NCBI GenBank assembly: GCA_009760885.1
Contig: CM019702.1
Span: forward strand, 52,923,282-52,987,281
Direction of reading: 5' to 3'
Length of the DNA stretch: 64,000 bases
From: Achatina immaculata
Lineage: Eukaryota; Mollusca; Gastropoda; Stylommatophora; Achatinidae
Below are positions 48,925 through 59,953 of the stretch, piece after piece. Both the position numbers and the translations under genes were made by a program. Every line of letters starts with the position of its first letter. Position 1 is the stretch's first letter. The notes beneath the pieces were generated by a model. It saw only the letters and a list, made by a program, of their open reading frames with translations. It searched no databases and was not told the origin of the DNA.

Positions 48925-51900
48925 TTTAATGTTCATTGACATCAGACCTTATGTGAACTATGAAAATATGCACTGAAGAGAAATTTTAGCTTACTGACTG
49001 TGTATGTTAAGACAGGATATGTTTTGGTCAAACGGTGATATCATAAATGTGTGGATGTGAGTGAAATAGACGTATTTAGGTTTGAAAAAGTATGATAATT
49101 TTAAAAAATGAAGACAAAACGTTTTACATCAGAATAGACAGGACAAGCAGTCTGAAGTACACTCACCCTTGTTTGTGAACTGCTATAACATTTTCAGAAG
49201 AAAAGACATAATGCACTGATAAGTATAGCTAATTCTGTTTCACACGCTCGTACATAACATCAATGAAAACCTTGTTTGAGTGATTTCTCTACATTTTGTC
49301 TCACATACATGTTCACATCAAATAGCTTTAGGATTTACTTATTATAACATAAATACAGTAAATAAATGATTATTCAATTCATTACTTTAATGTTATTGTA
49401 TATAATAAAGAGTAGAGTGTTATGAGTGGAGTGTTACGAACACACACATGTAAAGAAATTAATGAATGAAATGTATATTTTCTTCTGTAAAGAATTCAAC
49501 ATCCTGATTGGTCTGACATTCTGATTGTCATCCCCTTACTTATAATAAACATTTAGTTTGTTTATCACTTGCATACTCGTATTTCATAATGAACATGTGC
49601 ATTTTTTTAATCAGACAATTTAGAACGCTGAATAGATTTCGCTAGAAACAGTCAATTATTAAAACTGATATTATGTAACTACACAGAAGTTCAGATGCAC
49701 ACAAATATTTATTTTTTGAATTGATAACTCACGTGAGGGAAATTAAAAGGAGGACATCTATTGCTCTTCAGAAAGTAAAACAAATAAAGAATCTGTGGGG
49801 AGGAGCAGACAGAACCACAAAAATAAGATTTTTAAGGGCATGCATCTTTCCTATCGCAACATATGCCTGTGAGACCTGGAGACTTAACAAAACAGCTGAG
49901 AAACACATAAATGCCTTTGAATGTAAATGCTATAGAAGAGTTCTCCACATATCGTGGACACAAAAAAGAACAAATATATCTATACTACAAGAGCTTAATA
50001 TTGAAGAAGGCTGGCTAGTAAAGAGGATTAAAGAGAGAAAACTTAAATATTTTGGACACATTAAACGTCATGATAATTTAGAGAAGACCGTATTGGAAGG
50101 ATACATAATGGGAAAAAGAAAAAGAGGAAGACCGAAACGAAGATGGCTGCAAGACATCGTTGATGATCTGGAAATGGATGCAGCAGCAGCAGGCCATCTT
50201 GCTCACAACCGAGAGGCCTACAGGAGTGCTGTTTGGGAGGCAAAGTTCCGCAAGGGACATGCAAAGGAATGAATGAATGAATGAATGAATGAATGAACTC
50301 ACGTGTCTGCCATTATTGAATCAATGTTCATATATGATACTGATTCTTGATCTATTTAAAGTGTATACTTTCCGTTGTAAATTAAAGAGAAACATTTTAT
50401 ATATTTATAACACAACAGGAGAGTAAAAAAACAAGTAGACATTTTAGTGCATATTTAAACATTTAATCTTGCGAAATCAGTAAATCATGCCAACCTGTAA
50501 AGGCAATACGATACACAGACATCTCTCCAGAGTGATTATCGCTGTGATCCAACTGCTCACTCGTGCAAAAGTAAGATGTGGTAAAGAACCGGTCAAATAG
50601 CTAACTCCAAGAACATCAAATGGTACATCAGCTTCCATAAAGGCAGGAGTCAAGCAAAGGTTCGTCCACATCTGTGTTAATATACATCCCAGGTCAGAGA
50701 TTGACAGACCTGTGTGCATAGAACACAACTTCGTTTGTGAACAAAACCACTATACAATTCCATATTTGAAATATAAATAGCAGTTCTATTACAAACTGGT
50801 ATTTTCCATATACTAGGCATTAGCACATTTATAGTACTGCATTGCATATATTAATTACAATGAAGACTAAGAAAGGTTTACTTGCAAACTATACAGTAAT
50901 ATATTACTTACCTACCATATGTCATTCCCACCATTATTATATATCTTGTTAGAAGCTAGAGATGCCCATGGATCTCGAGTGATGTTCATGTTTTTTTTAA
51001 CAATATCCATAGGATCATTATGGTGTTTTTTTCTCTAGGATTCATGTGCTTCTATTCTCATTTAACTTTACTTATACTGTTTTAAAAACCTCATATTCAT
51101 TATACCTCATACAATTCACAGAATGTTTATTGCTGTTTTCGTATAGCATAGTGAATGTTTCTTTATTGATAATACAGTAACCTTCACATTGCTCAAAGAA
51201 ACCAAATCTATGTTGTTTTAAACCATTCGTAAATGGTATTTTTATTATTTATTATCATAGACTAAGATTATCTTTATATTGCATTTTAAAACACTTTTAC
51301 GACATTCAGCGAGTTTTCGTCTACGGTAATGGAAATGTTAGTTGCTGAAGATGTGGTTAATGATGTCATTTGTGACGGATTCACAGAGTATACTTCGTAA
51401 GATTGACATGTATTTGCTTCGAAAAGAATGGGTTCATCTGTTAAGCCAGTCAGGTGTGACAAGCCTAACGTGACTTTACTTCTAGGATATACAGGAGTAC
51501 ATGTCAGTGATGTGGCAGACACAAGTTCTGAACAGTCACAAATAAATGGCAGACTGACAGTTACAAAGATGGAGATTTCTAAGGTTTTACTGGCCAGACT
51601 GTGGGAGAATGAAGAGCGGGAACGGAAGAACAATGACTGCTGGAGCTAGGACAAATTAAGTGTGCTGGCAGGAAATCAGAACTATGTGGCTTAAAAAGCA
51701 TCGTAAACAACAAACATTTGACAGGAACTATTAGCAAACATACTTTTCTATGGATGCTGCGACATGCAGCGAAGCATAAATGGGGTTGTCCTGATTGTAG
51801 TGAAGCCGGAGTCTGAATTTCTATCTTTGAACGTTGAACTTTATTGAATACTTAGATACATTTTCTTTCGTGATATAGACATTTCTTTTCATTTTTTCCC

Positions 51901-52507
51901 GATACTCCAGCCTCCAGTTTGCCTTCTCTTTCCTCCTTGCTTTCTATCTTACAGTATTGAAAAGACAAATAGACGTCTTGATTGGAGTCATTGAATTGCC
52001 TTAGTTTATTTTCTACCACTTCATAATTTCTATCCCACCAACCGTAGCAGACTGTGTCTAGTTTTCTTAAAGAACAGATTATTGATACTGTACTATGTGT
52101 GAATTTATTTTTTTGTCGTGTCATTTCTCTTTTCTTTAATAAAGGCAAATATGCCGAACTATGTGGAGTATTGTTATTGTTATTATTGGTGAATAACAAT
52201 TCGTTAACGTTTCTTGCTTATTATTTTCTCTTTCTGTTTTAGCAAAGCATGCACCATTCATGTTCGTCTAACACTGCTGTTTCTTTGAAACAATTAGGTG
52301 CAGTTTTTGCACCGTGCTTTACATTAAAAATTAAGCCGCGGAACATGTTGCGTTACTGCCAAAGACTGACGAGTGTAAGTGCAATCTATATTCTTTCTCG
52401 TGTCCTCTCATGGCTAACTAATGATCTGAAACACAGAAAAACGTACCTTTATTAAAGAAACTAAATAATATCTCTGCGGGGTCTAATTTGTTTTATAACC
52501 AGTATAC

Positions 52508-52565
<58 letters not shown>

Positions 52566-53405
52566 AGAATAATGTTCTAAATCTACTACTCTATGGACGT
52601 GAATGCTGGAAAATCACCAAAACCATATCAGCGTTTATCTTTTATAAACAGTGAGTAAATTGTCTATATTATATTCACTTGTTATTTTTTAATGGACGTG
52701 AATGCTGACAAATCATTAAAACCATAGAAAATAATCTGAATTCTTTCCAGACTAAATGTTTACAAAAAATTAGAAAAATATTTTGGCCAAACACAATAAG
52801 AAATAACATCTTATTGGCGGAAATGCAGATGAAGCCACTTACAGCAATTATTGAGTAAAGAAGTTGGTGATAGTTGGGACATGTGCTCCGGATGACTGAC
52901 AACTCACTACCCAAAATAGCACTAAGATGGACACCACAGGGGGGCAGAAGTAAGGGTAGACCAAAAGAGACATGGAGAAGAACAACAGAAAGGATACTGA
53001 GCAATAGAGGGCTCACCTGGGCATGTGCAGAAAAAAAGGCAAAGGACAGGCATTTGTGGAAATCCCTTGCCGAAGCCCCATGTGCCCTAGGCACTTAAGG
53101 TTCAGAGAGATACATTCTATTTATAAGCATTAATCAGCATATTATTATTTAATTAACTGATCTGATTCTGATAAGTACTGACCTTCTTGAAGCTTACCTA
53201 AAAGACTAACGTTGACTGGTTCTTTGAAGCCAAGTCTTACAAAGCACGTGACGTTTATGGCGTTCGTTACAAGGCCAAAAATGTTAACTATTTGGCACAG
53301 AACTCCTGATATGCACCATGACAGTATGTCCGCTACCTGGCTTGTTATAAGGGGATGCTCGTGTGAAGAAATTCTAAAAGTGGAAACATTGCCTGTCTGT
53401 GTCAT
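47627..53405 (-). CDS. Rhodopsin-like chemosensory GPCR, gene C (3 exons, 339 aa)
   Basis: Exons (minus strand): 1 at 53198-53405, 2 at 50495-50709, 3 at 47627-48223. Same lengths, phases and GT-AG signals as gene B; in-frame TAA four codons before the start. Motifs are as in gene B ('ERCLCI', 'CFVP', 'NSSMNICIYY'). Relative to B in exon 3, changes include Pro/Ser in extracellular loop 2, Ala/Thr in TM5, Arg/Lys before TM6, Ile/Phe after TM6, Ile/Cys in TM7 (two bases) and Asp/Gly in the C-tail. It is the youngest paralogue of B. Two RTE pieces lie in intron 2. The frame is intact and expression is plausible but not shown. The likely product is a plasma-membrane chemoreceptor of unknown ligand. 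Confidence 0.9.
48781..48923 (+). mobile_element. RTE-like LINE tail insertion, (GA)n-tailed, TSD-flanked
   Basis: Carries 'LSNRGLTW' coding remnant, 'GGCACTTAAGGTTCAGAGAG' and a (GA)n tail. Flanked by ATTTAACGTTCAT (48768-48780) and ATTTAATGTTCAT (48924-48936), one mismatch. Unoccupied site at 26656-26668. Intron 2 of gene C. Confidence 0.92.
49736..50295 (+). mobile_element. RTE-like LINE 3' fragment, (GAAT)n-tailed, TSD-flanked
   Basis: The best preserved 3' end of its family: one open frame (49721-50272) with 'CETWRLNKTAEKHINAFECK', 'ISILQELNIEEGW', 'LKYFGHIKRHDNLEKTVLEG' and 'GKRKRGRPKRRWLQDI', ending 'FRKGHAKE' right at the (GAAT)n tail. Flanked by AACTCACGTG at 49726-49735 and 50296-50305. 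The unoccupied site in gene B intron 2 is AGCTCACGTG at 27459-27468. The clean frame and full TSD suggest a young insertion. Confidence 0.94.
51310..51850 (+). pseudogene. I-like LINE RNase H relic in intron 1 of gene C
   Basis: Paralogue of 34030-34560, with fragments 'VTDSQSILRKIDM', 'GYTGVHVSDVADTSSEQSQ' and 'LARLWENEERERK' in different frames. Broken in many places. Confidence 0.7.
52509..52564. repeat. (TA)n(GT)n microsatellite
   Basis: TA repeats followed by about 13 GT repeats; the sister site in gene B is TA only. Confidence 0.92.
52565..53110 (+). pseudogene. RTE-like LINE 3' fragment ((GA)n-tailed family) in intron 1 of gene C
   Basis: Paralogue of 35281-35800, with the same interruption and the same end 'GGCACTTAAGGTTCAGAGAGA'. 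Coding remnants include 'GHVLRMTDNSLPKIALRW' and 'KGRPKETWRRTTERILSN'. Confidence 0.85.
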
Positions 53406-53880
53406 TGCAGACCGTTAGAAGTGGATTTGCAAGAAAAGTAGGTTTCATTTCCTTAAGCTTTCTGGATATATTTCTGTCGTACTCATCTGATTTAAAACAA
53501 TGAAATGCACAGAGGTTAAAGTTATATTACGTAAAAAAATAAAATAACACACCAACATGGATAAAACAACAGTAAATCATGTAAATCATTTTTTTAAACG
53601 CTTGCTTAAAAGGCAACAGTTTCAGGTGTAAATTTGGAGTAAAATCCCAGGATCGCAGTTCACACAACAGCCCAGTAATGTTTTCACAACTTCAAAACTC
53701 GATTCATGTTTTTAAAAAAGATTAAATGACTGGCGTGTTACTGAACAGTTTACATAATCCTTGGCTTAACGCAATGAGAGATCGCAGACACTAAAAATGA
53801 TTTACCTAGAAGGATAAATGTGTTTGTATTAGTTACTTAGAAGACAGACAACATACCATAAGTAGCAGTTTTTCTGACAT
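53406..53880. other. 5' flank of gene C; no gene seen
   Basis: Paralogous to 36109-36650; presumed promoter region of gene C, with no assignable site. Confidence 0.5.
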
Positions 53881-53889
53881 AAATCATCA

Positions 53890-54322
53890 TCATCATCATC
53901 ATCATCATGTGCCGTGCCGACTGGCGTTGGCTATTATGCTTCTCCAGAGTATCCGATCCTTCATGCAGGCCATTAGCTCAGTTGGTGATCTCCTCTCACA
54001 CCATCCCGTCCAGTATCATTTCTCTTGGTCTTCCTCTTGATCTTCTTACTTCTGTTTTTCCTGTTGTTATAATATTTTCAATGCCCCCTCTTCTCATTGC
54101 ATGTCCTATGAAAGTACACTGTCTCTCTCTTATCTTTTTGACAAGGTTTTTTGTCTCTCCAGCTCTTCTCATACATTCTTCATTAGTTATTTTTGCTGTC
54201 CAGGGGAATCGCAACATTCTTCTGATAAACCACAATTTTGCTGCTTCCAATGATTTTTGTGCAGACTTGTCTATTGTCCATGATTCACTTCCATATAACA
54301 AGATAGGTTCAATATAGCATTT
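53890..54322 (-). mobile_element. RTE-like LINE 3' fragment, (ATG)n-tailed, TSD-flanked
   Basis: Minus-strand copy of the 3' end of the 17060-18772 family (minus-strand frame: 'ESWTIDKSAQKSLEAAK', 'FIRRMLRFPWTAKITNEE', 'RRSRGRPREMILD'). The (ATC)n on the plus strand at 53885-53908 is its tail. Flanked by TAAATCATCA at 53880-53889 and 54323-54332; unoccupied site at 36646-36655. It is about 0.5 kb upstream of the gene C start codon, so it could affect the promoter. Confidence 0.9.
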
Positions 54323-54332
54323 TAAATCATCA

Positions 54333-55164
54333 CAAAGAAATTAAACTAAAATGATCATAAATAAATTAAGCAGATAAGAAAGCAACTGCTCATTGATCAA
54401 AATTGTAAAAAACACAGATTTCTATCGTTCTTTATTCAGAACCTGGACTCTGTTTATACAGATTAACAGTTAATTTATATAATGTAGCATATATATTAGA
54501 AACTTAAACAGCAAAAGGAACTGTGTAGCAAAATATTGGAAGTTTAAACATTCGATTTGAATGATGTTGTTTTTTATTAATGTGGATTCCATTGAACTTA
54601 TTAAGACAAAAACAACCAGAAATTATTATGTAAATATAGTGAAGAATTTCCGACAAAGCCAATGACAGCATTGGAGGAACCTAGACTAGCTTCAACATAT
54701 CAGTAAGTGACACTTTATTACAAGGCATGTATTGTCATAAGAGATCAGGTAACAAACACTGTCTAGTGTAGTTTCAAACATACCCTGCCTCTAATTGTTT
54801 TTTGACTGAAGTATTGATCCAACAGATGTGTGTCAGCGACTGGCAATTATATGTCTGTCCCGGGAAGACTTGTCTTCTAAAGAAGAAGTAAGACATCAAT
54901 GATCTCTTCAAGAAGTCAGGAAGAGATAGCCAGCCATTTGACTGCTTTTCAAAACAGTGGGGACGGCGTTATTCAGTAACGTTGTGACTTATGTCATACA
55001 AAACATACATAGAGAAGAAACTGGAAAAGAAAATAGTCTAAATTTACATGTTAGATATAAAATAATAGTAGAAGAAAAATAGTAGCAGTATTTCCAACGT
55101 GTACGAAAATGTGCCCGAGAGTGCGTGCTGTGAAGTCGTGTGAATGCTAAAACTTATTTTTTAC
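54333..55164. other. Gene C upstream region; no gene seen
   Basis: Collinear with 36656-37464 in copy 1. Confidence 0.6.
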
Positions 55165-55794
55165 TTATATCTTATCTTATATCTTATATCCTTCCCGTCA
55201 CATAGGGCTCGCAAAGTAGTTCGCCAATTTTTCCTTTCTTCGGCGAGTCTCTCAACCTCATCAAAGGATTTTATGCCTGTTAGCATGGCCTCTCTTAATA
55301 ATGTCCTCTTCAGAGTTTCACACGGTCTGCCCCTTTTTCTTCGACCTGTTGTGTTCCACTTGATAGCTTGTTTTTGGGATTCTCTGATCATTTCTTCTCA
55401 TCAAGTGACCAACATATGTCCATCTCCTTTTCCTGATCACCCATGAGACTGGTTGTTGTTCAGTCATCTGTCTTATCTCTGCATTGTTCTTAAATTCATT
55501 CCACTTGATGCCGAGTATTTTCCTTATGCATTTGTTTTCAAAAGAGTCTAATTTCTTTAGTTGTTTTCCAGCTTTCGCATGCATAAATGAGGGTGGATAT
55601 TACATTTGAATTGAATCAAACTTGGTTTTTGTGCTTATAACTTTTGAATTCCATATGTTCTCAAGATTCTTGAAGATTGATGCTGCTTTTGCAATTCTGA
55701 TCCTAACTTCCTTTCTAGTGTCACCATCCTGGTCTATGTAGCTGCCAAGGTATGCACATTGATTGACCTCTTCAATATCTGTCTCTTCTATGTG
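55165..55794 (-). mobile_element. RTE-like LINE 3' fragment, (ATAAGAT)n-tailed, TSD-flanked
   Basis: Minus-strand copy of the 3' end of the 43389-46555 family (minus-strand frames: 'RRWTYVGHLMRRNDQRIPK', 'LKRTLLREAMLTGIKSFDE'); the tail reads TTATATCTTATC on the plus strand at 55165-55190. Flanked by TATTTTTTAC at 55155-55164 and 55795-55804; unoccupied site TATTTTTAC at 37456-37464. A 20-bp 'TCTAGATTTATTTTTTACAC' duplication follows at its right edge. Confidence 0.9.
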
Positions 55795-56439
55795 TATTTT
55801 TTACACTCTAGATTTATTTTTTACACTCTAGACTTTTTATCTATGGGCTTCTTCACAGAGAAACTGTTCTAAATGTATCCAAAATATATATTAATTCAGA
55901 AAATGCGTTAGACTAGCTAAGATAAATTTAACCTTTAATGGCAGTTGTATTATTTTTATGAACTACAAAAGATAGTCAAAATAGATTTTCGATGGACAAT
56001 GATAGTATGTCTGCAAGTTGGCTTTCGCGTAAAGAAATTTTAAAACTGGAAAAACTTCTGATTACAGATATGATGTGTGGTTTCAATTTTAACATTGTTT
56101 TTATCTCAAGAAGGAAATACATCTAAATTAGATATTACATCAAGAAGAATGAATATAAAAAAGCACAAACATGAAAATAAAATCAATGAATCATGTTGTT
56201 TAATCGGCTGAAGAATTATTTCAATATGATATGGCCTTCATTTGTTACACTACAATGATTCAGAAATTAAAGGTGTTCTATTGTTTTTGCCGAAAAGCTT
56301 GTGTTGTAACATTAATTTGTTGTAATATAGCACATGATATTGACAAACCTACTTGGACAATATCTTCGTATGTGCATAATTGTAAAAAAAGTGTGTATTG
56401 AGAATTATAATTTGTTCTCAAATGTGTAGAGAATACTCC

Positions 56440-57180
56440 AGGAGTATAATGCGGAATGTTAGAGAAGATGTAGAGAATATTACAATACCATAACAAGGAA
56501 TGGAAAAACTGATTATGTCATTTTGTAAGAATAGTGAAGAACACAGCCTCTATCTAACGCGAAGAAAACTAAATTGATGACAACTGAAAAATCAAATACG
56601 AAAGGTAAAATATGTATCAATGAGGAAATATTGGAAGAAGTGGAGAGTTTTGAATATCTTGGATCATTATTAACTAATAATGGATACACAATGAGGGAAA
56701 TTAAAAGGAGAACATCTATCTCTCTTCACAAAGTAATACAACTAAAGAAGCTGTGGAGAGGAACAGACAGAACTACAAAATAAGATTGTTAAGGGCATGC
56801 ATCTTTCCTGTTGCAACATGTTCCTGTGAGACCTGTACGATTAACAAAACAGCTGAGAAACACATAAATGCTACAGAAGAGTTCTTCAAATATCATGGGC
56901 AACAACAAATATATCCATACTACAAGAACTTAATATTGAAAAAAGCCTGGCTAGTAAAACGGATTAAACAAAGAAAGCTTAAACGTCTTTACCATATTAA
57001 ACGTCGTGAGAGTATAGAGAAGACCGTCTTGGAAGGATACATATTGGGAAAAAGAAAGAGAGGAAGAACAAGGCGAAGATGGCTGCAAAAAATCGTTGAT
57101 AATCTGCAAATGGACGCATCAGCAGCAGGCCATCTTGCTTACAACCGAGAGACCTACAGGAGAGCTGTTAGAGAGAGCTG
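56440..57180 (+). pseudogene. RTE-like LINE 3' fragment, (GAAT)n-type family
   Basis: Paralogue of 38110-38990. Segments: 'EVESFEYLGSLLTNNGYT', 'MREIKRRTSISLHK', 'TINKTAEKHINA', 'GKRKRGRTRRRWLQKI'. Frame-broken. Confidence 0.8.
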
Positions 57181-57189
57181 TTCTGAAAA

Positions 57190-58912
57190 AAAAACTGACT
57201 CCAGGAATTATAGTTCCTGTAAAACTTCCATAACAGAGTTCAGTTTTAATTATGAATGAACTATTTAAACATGATTCAATTGTTTATTGCTTATGTGTAT
57301 TACTTTTCATACTTTATGACATTTCCGACGCTTGGTGATATCAGAGACAGCTGATATCAGGACAGTTTTTTTAATTCGTAAAAAATGTTTAAAAATTAAC
57401 ATTCAGTTATACCGTTTTGTAAAGAATTTTGATAAATCAAAGCAATAAGACAATGAAGTGAAAGTAGCAAAGCCGTACAGTGCTAAGAGAAGTTTTCATT
57501 CTTTTTTTCTGTTCAAATTGCAAGGTTTCGTTAACTATATTCATTCAACGGCTGGCAGTAATATTGATTACTTGCAGTATTGGCTACTGCTGCTTACATG
57601 CTCCATGTTTAAATAAACATGCTTAACTCCTTTAATACAGTTAGATTACCTTCCCTGATCGTTGAACAGCGTACCAAGATCAAAGTCGTAATTGTGAATG
57701 TTGGACCCTGCGAAGAAAAGCTTGGAAGTATCTCTGTTCAAAATCTAATGGTATGTCTTAACCAGGGAGACATACTTTCTTAATGCCACACATTTTCTGA
57801 ACCAGATCGAAGCGGACAGCGCTACCTAAACGTTGCCTTAATGCGGTGTGAGTTTCTTACATCCTTCCCGTGCTTGTGAGTCTGCATAATGAAAAATAAT
57901 AATTATTTACCTATATCGATAAAAATGTGTATATTTTTGGGATTTCAATGTAATTAGTAACCTGTGGAGTAGAAAACATCTTCTATGTTGAAGGAAACAG
58001 CTACTCAGTCTATTAGATCATAGAAAAAATGTATATGTATAGAAATTAATTACTTCATTCATTGTTAGGAATCTTGACTCTCTATTTGAAGAAACAAATT
58101 ATAAAACACAAAAAATATAATTTGCAAGAAACTGTGTTAGATTTAATGATAGTTAATCATTTGAATAAAACGACAAAAAGCACAAGAAGTTTTATAATTT
58201 CCTCTTCTATATTTGTACCATTTGGGTCTGCGAAATGTGTATTAAGATAATTTATGGGAAAGTACTGACGTCCGACAATTTGATGTTACGTTATAGGATG
58301 ATTTTTTCAGAAAACAGTAATTCATGTTTCCCATCATGTGGACGTCCACTGTTAAGTGATAAACACTTATTTGTACGTCATGACATGTTAATGTTATATC
58401 ATTAAGCGTTCATACTATGCGGAAAGACTGGCATTATGGATGTTATATTCAGAAGTGGCTTCACGTATTTTAGGTTTGCTAACACATAGCGCGTATTATA
58501 CAGGACGCGGCTAGATTAGGCCAGCGATAAGTGTACGTTCAGAACAGTACAGGCACTGAGAAAGTGAATGAAGAAAACAAAGAAGAAAGAAGGACAAACG
58601 ACAGATCTTTTTACCGTATGAAATGAGCTTCGGGCGTGGCCTTGCAAACAAAGAAGATAGAATGTGAAAATAAAGTTGAAACCAATAAACTAGACTATCT
58701 CCTGACGTACTAAATGTATGGTGCCTGCATAGATACTGTTCTTTGAAATATCTAAGTCATCAATGACAATAAAAGTATATACATTGTATATGTTTCAACA
58801 GAAATAATACAGTCTTTTAAATTTGTTTGTCAATACATTTAGAAAGATATTCAATAATTTTAAAAATATTCACCATCAAATGATGATGATGATGAATTAA
58901 GTATACCCTTTT
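57190..58912. other. 3' flank of receptor unit D, distal part; no gene seen
   Basis: Resembles the downstream flanks of psi-0, B and C. 57190-57850 is absent from the matching place in copy 1 (38990-39300), where other sequence stands. 58797-58912 continues past the duplicated block as unique flank D. Confidence 0.6.
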
Positions 58913-58926
58913 TCTGTAAATGTAAC

Positions 58927-59848
58927 CTTCATACATCTTACATCCTTTCAGTCTTCTTCTTCTTCTTCGTTCGCTTCTACCAACAAGATCGCCCTGTGAT
59001 CCTACTGAATTTATTTCTGTGGTCCTTGAAAGGTCATGTGGTCTTCCTGTAGCCCACTGGAGGACCACAAGAGATCCCTGAGAGGACCACAAGAAGTTCA
59101 GAGTATCACGGGTCTTGGGTCTGTATTCTCGATGGGTTTCAAAAGCAGGATTGCGTGACACTGTGGTTTTCATTTCATCAGTTTAATCCAGAGTTGGACT
59201 TCCTCACCAGAAAACCTCGACTTGTTTTGGAGATCAATATATCCCCGCCGAGAGAGAGGTGGCTGCCCATCCAGTCCAGCGTTGGACTTTCTCACCGGAA
59301 AACCTCAGCGTGATTAGGATACGCATATATCCCCGTCAGGTGAGAGGTGGTTGCCTATCTAGACTGCACTGATCCAAGGTCTCAGACTTCAGCATTTTGT
59401 GGTCGTGACCGTTACCCTTCCTAGTTGTGACCAGGACGGAGCTTTTGTCCAGGAAGACGAATCCTCGCCAATTGTAGGTTTCACCCCAGGGTTAAGCCGG
59501 TTTAGGCGTATTATCGCAATATGGGCGTGTTTAGGACGTGACTGACCTCTAGAGCGGAGGTACCATGACATGAATAATCATCAAGTTTCACCCCTGGGTT
59601 AAGCCGGTTTAAGCGTTTTTCACCAATGTGAGTACATATCGGACGTGGCCGGCCTCTAGAGCAGAGGTGCCGTGATTTGAGAAGTCCTGACCTCGAGACT
59701 ATTGGTTACTTAACTTAATCCTTTCCTTCACCTCTTCCACGGCGGCACTGCGCGTCAACCCTAATCGCATTTTTCTTCATTGGCGGAGAGGAGTTTCACC
59801 CCACGCGCGGCAGCTGTAGAACCTGGCCAGCAGTGGATCCTTCTAGTG
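58927..59848 (-). mobile_element. GC-rich 0.92 kb insertion with (GAA)n tail, 14-bp TSD
   Basis: Flanked by exact TCTGTAAATGTAAC at 58913-58926 and 59849-59862. On the minus strand it ends 'GCGAACGAAGAAGAAGAAG', the same 3' terminus as the LINE at 28170-33661, followed by about 25 bp ('CTGAAAGGATGTAAGATG'). Inside are two pairs of tandem modules: about 87 bp ('GTTGGACTT...CTCACC.GAAAACCTC', from about 59190 and 59281) and about 108 bp ('GTTTCACCCC.GGGTTAAGCC', from about 59477 and 59583). No RT is present. A minus-strand frame (58817-59173) ends in an Arg run over the (GAA)n. It may be a non-autonomous partner of the LINE or a deleted retroelement. Confidence 0.65.
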
Positions 59849-59862
59849 TCTGTAAATGTAAC

Positions 59863-59953
59863 ATATGGCTCGCATGGTACTTGAACAAGTTTTCTTTCTT
59901 CGGCGATATTTTCAACATCATCAAGGGATTTTATGTTTACTAATGTGGCTTAT
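59863..59953 (-). mobile_element. Small RTE-like LINE fragment (43389-46555 family)
   Basis: Plus-strand 'TTTCTTTCTTCGGCGA' and 'AAGGGATTTTATGTTTAC' match 55215-55280. An AATGTAAC repeat on both sides (59855-59862 and 59950-59957) may be its TSD. It lies directly beside the GC-rich insertion, giving a nested arrangement. Confidence 0.6.

Larger units (their letters stand above)
40271..58796. repeat. Tandem segmental duplication, copy 2 (contains gene C)
   Basis: Copy of 20712-40271. The junction is at 40267-40273, where flank-D-type sequence ('GTTTCA', as at 58792-58797) meets the 20712-type sequence ('CATTTGTGAAACTAG'), overlapping by about 2 bp. Six insertions are private to this copy: 40439-40544, 43389-46555, 48781-48923, 49736-50295, 53890-54322 and 55165-55794. 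Confidence 0.85.
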
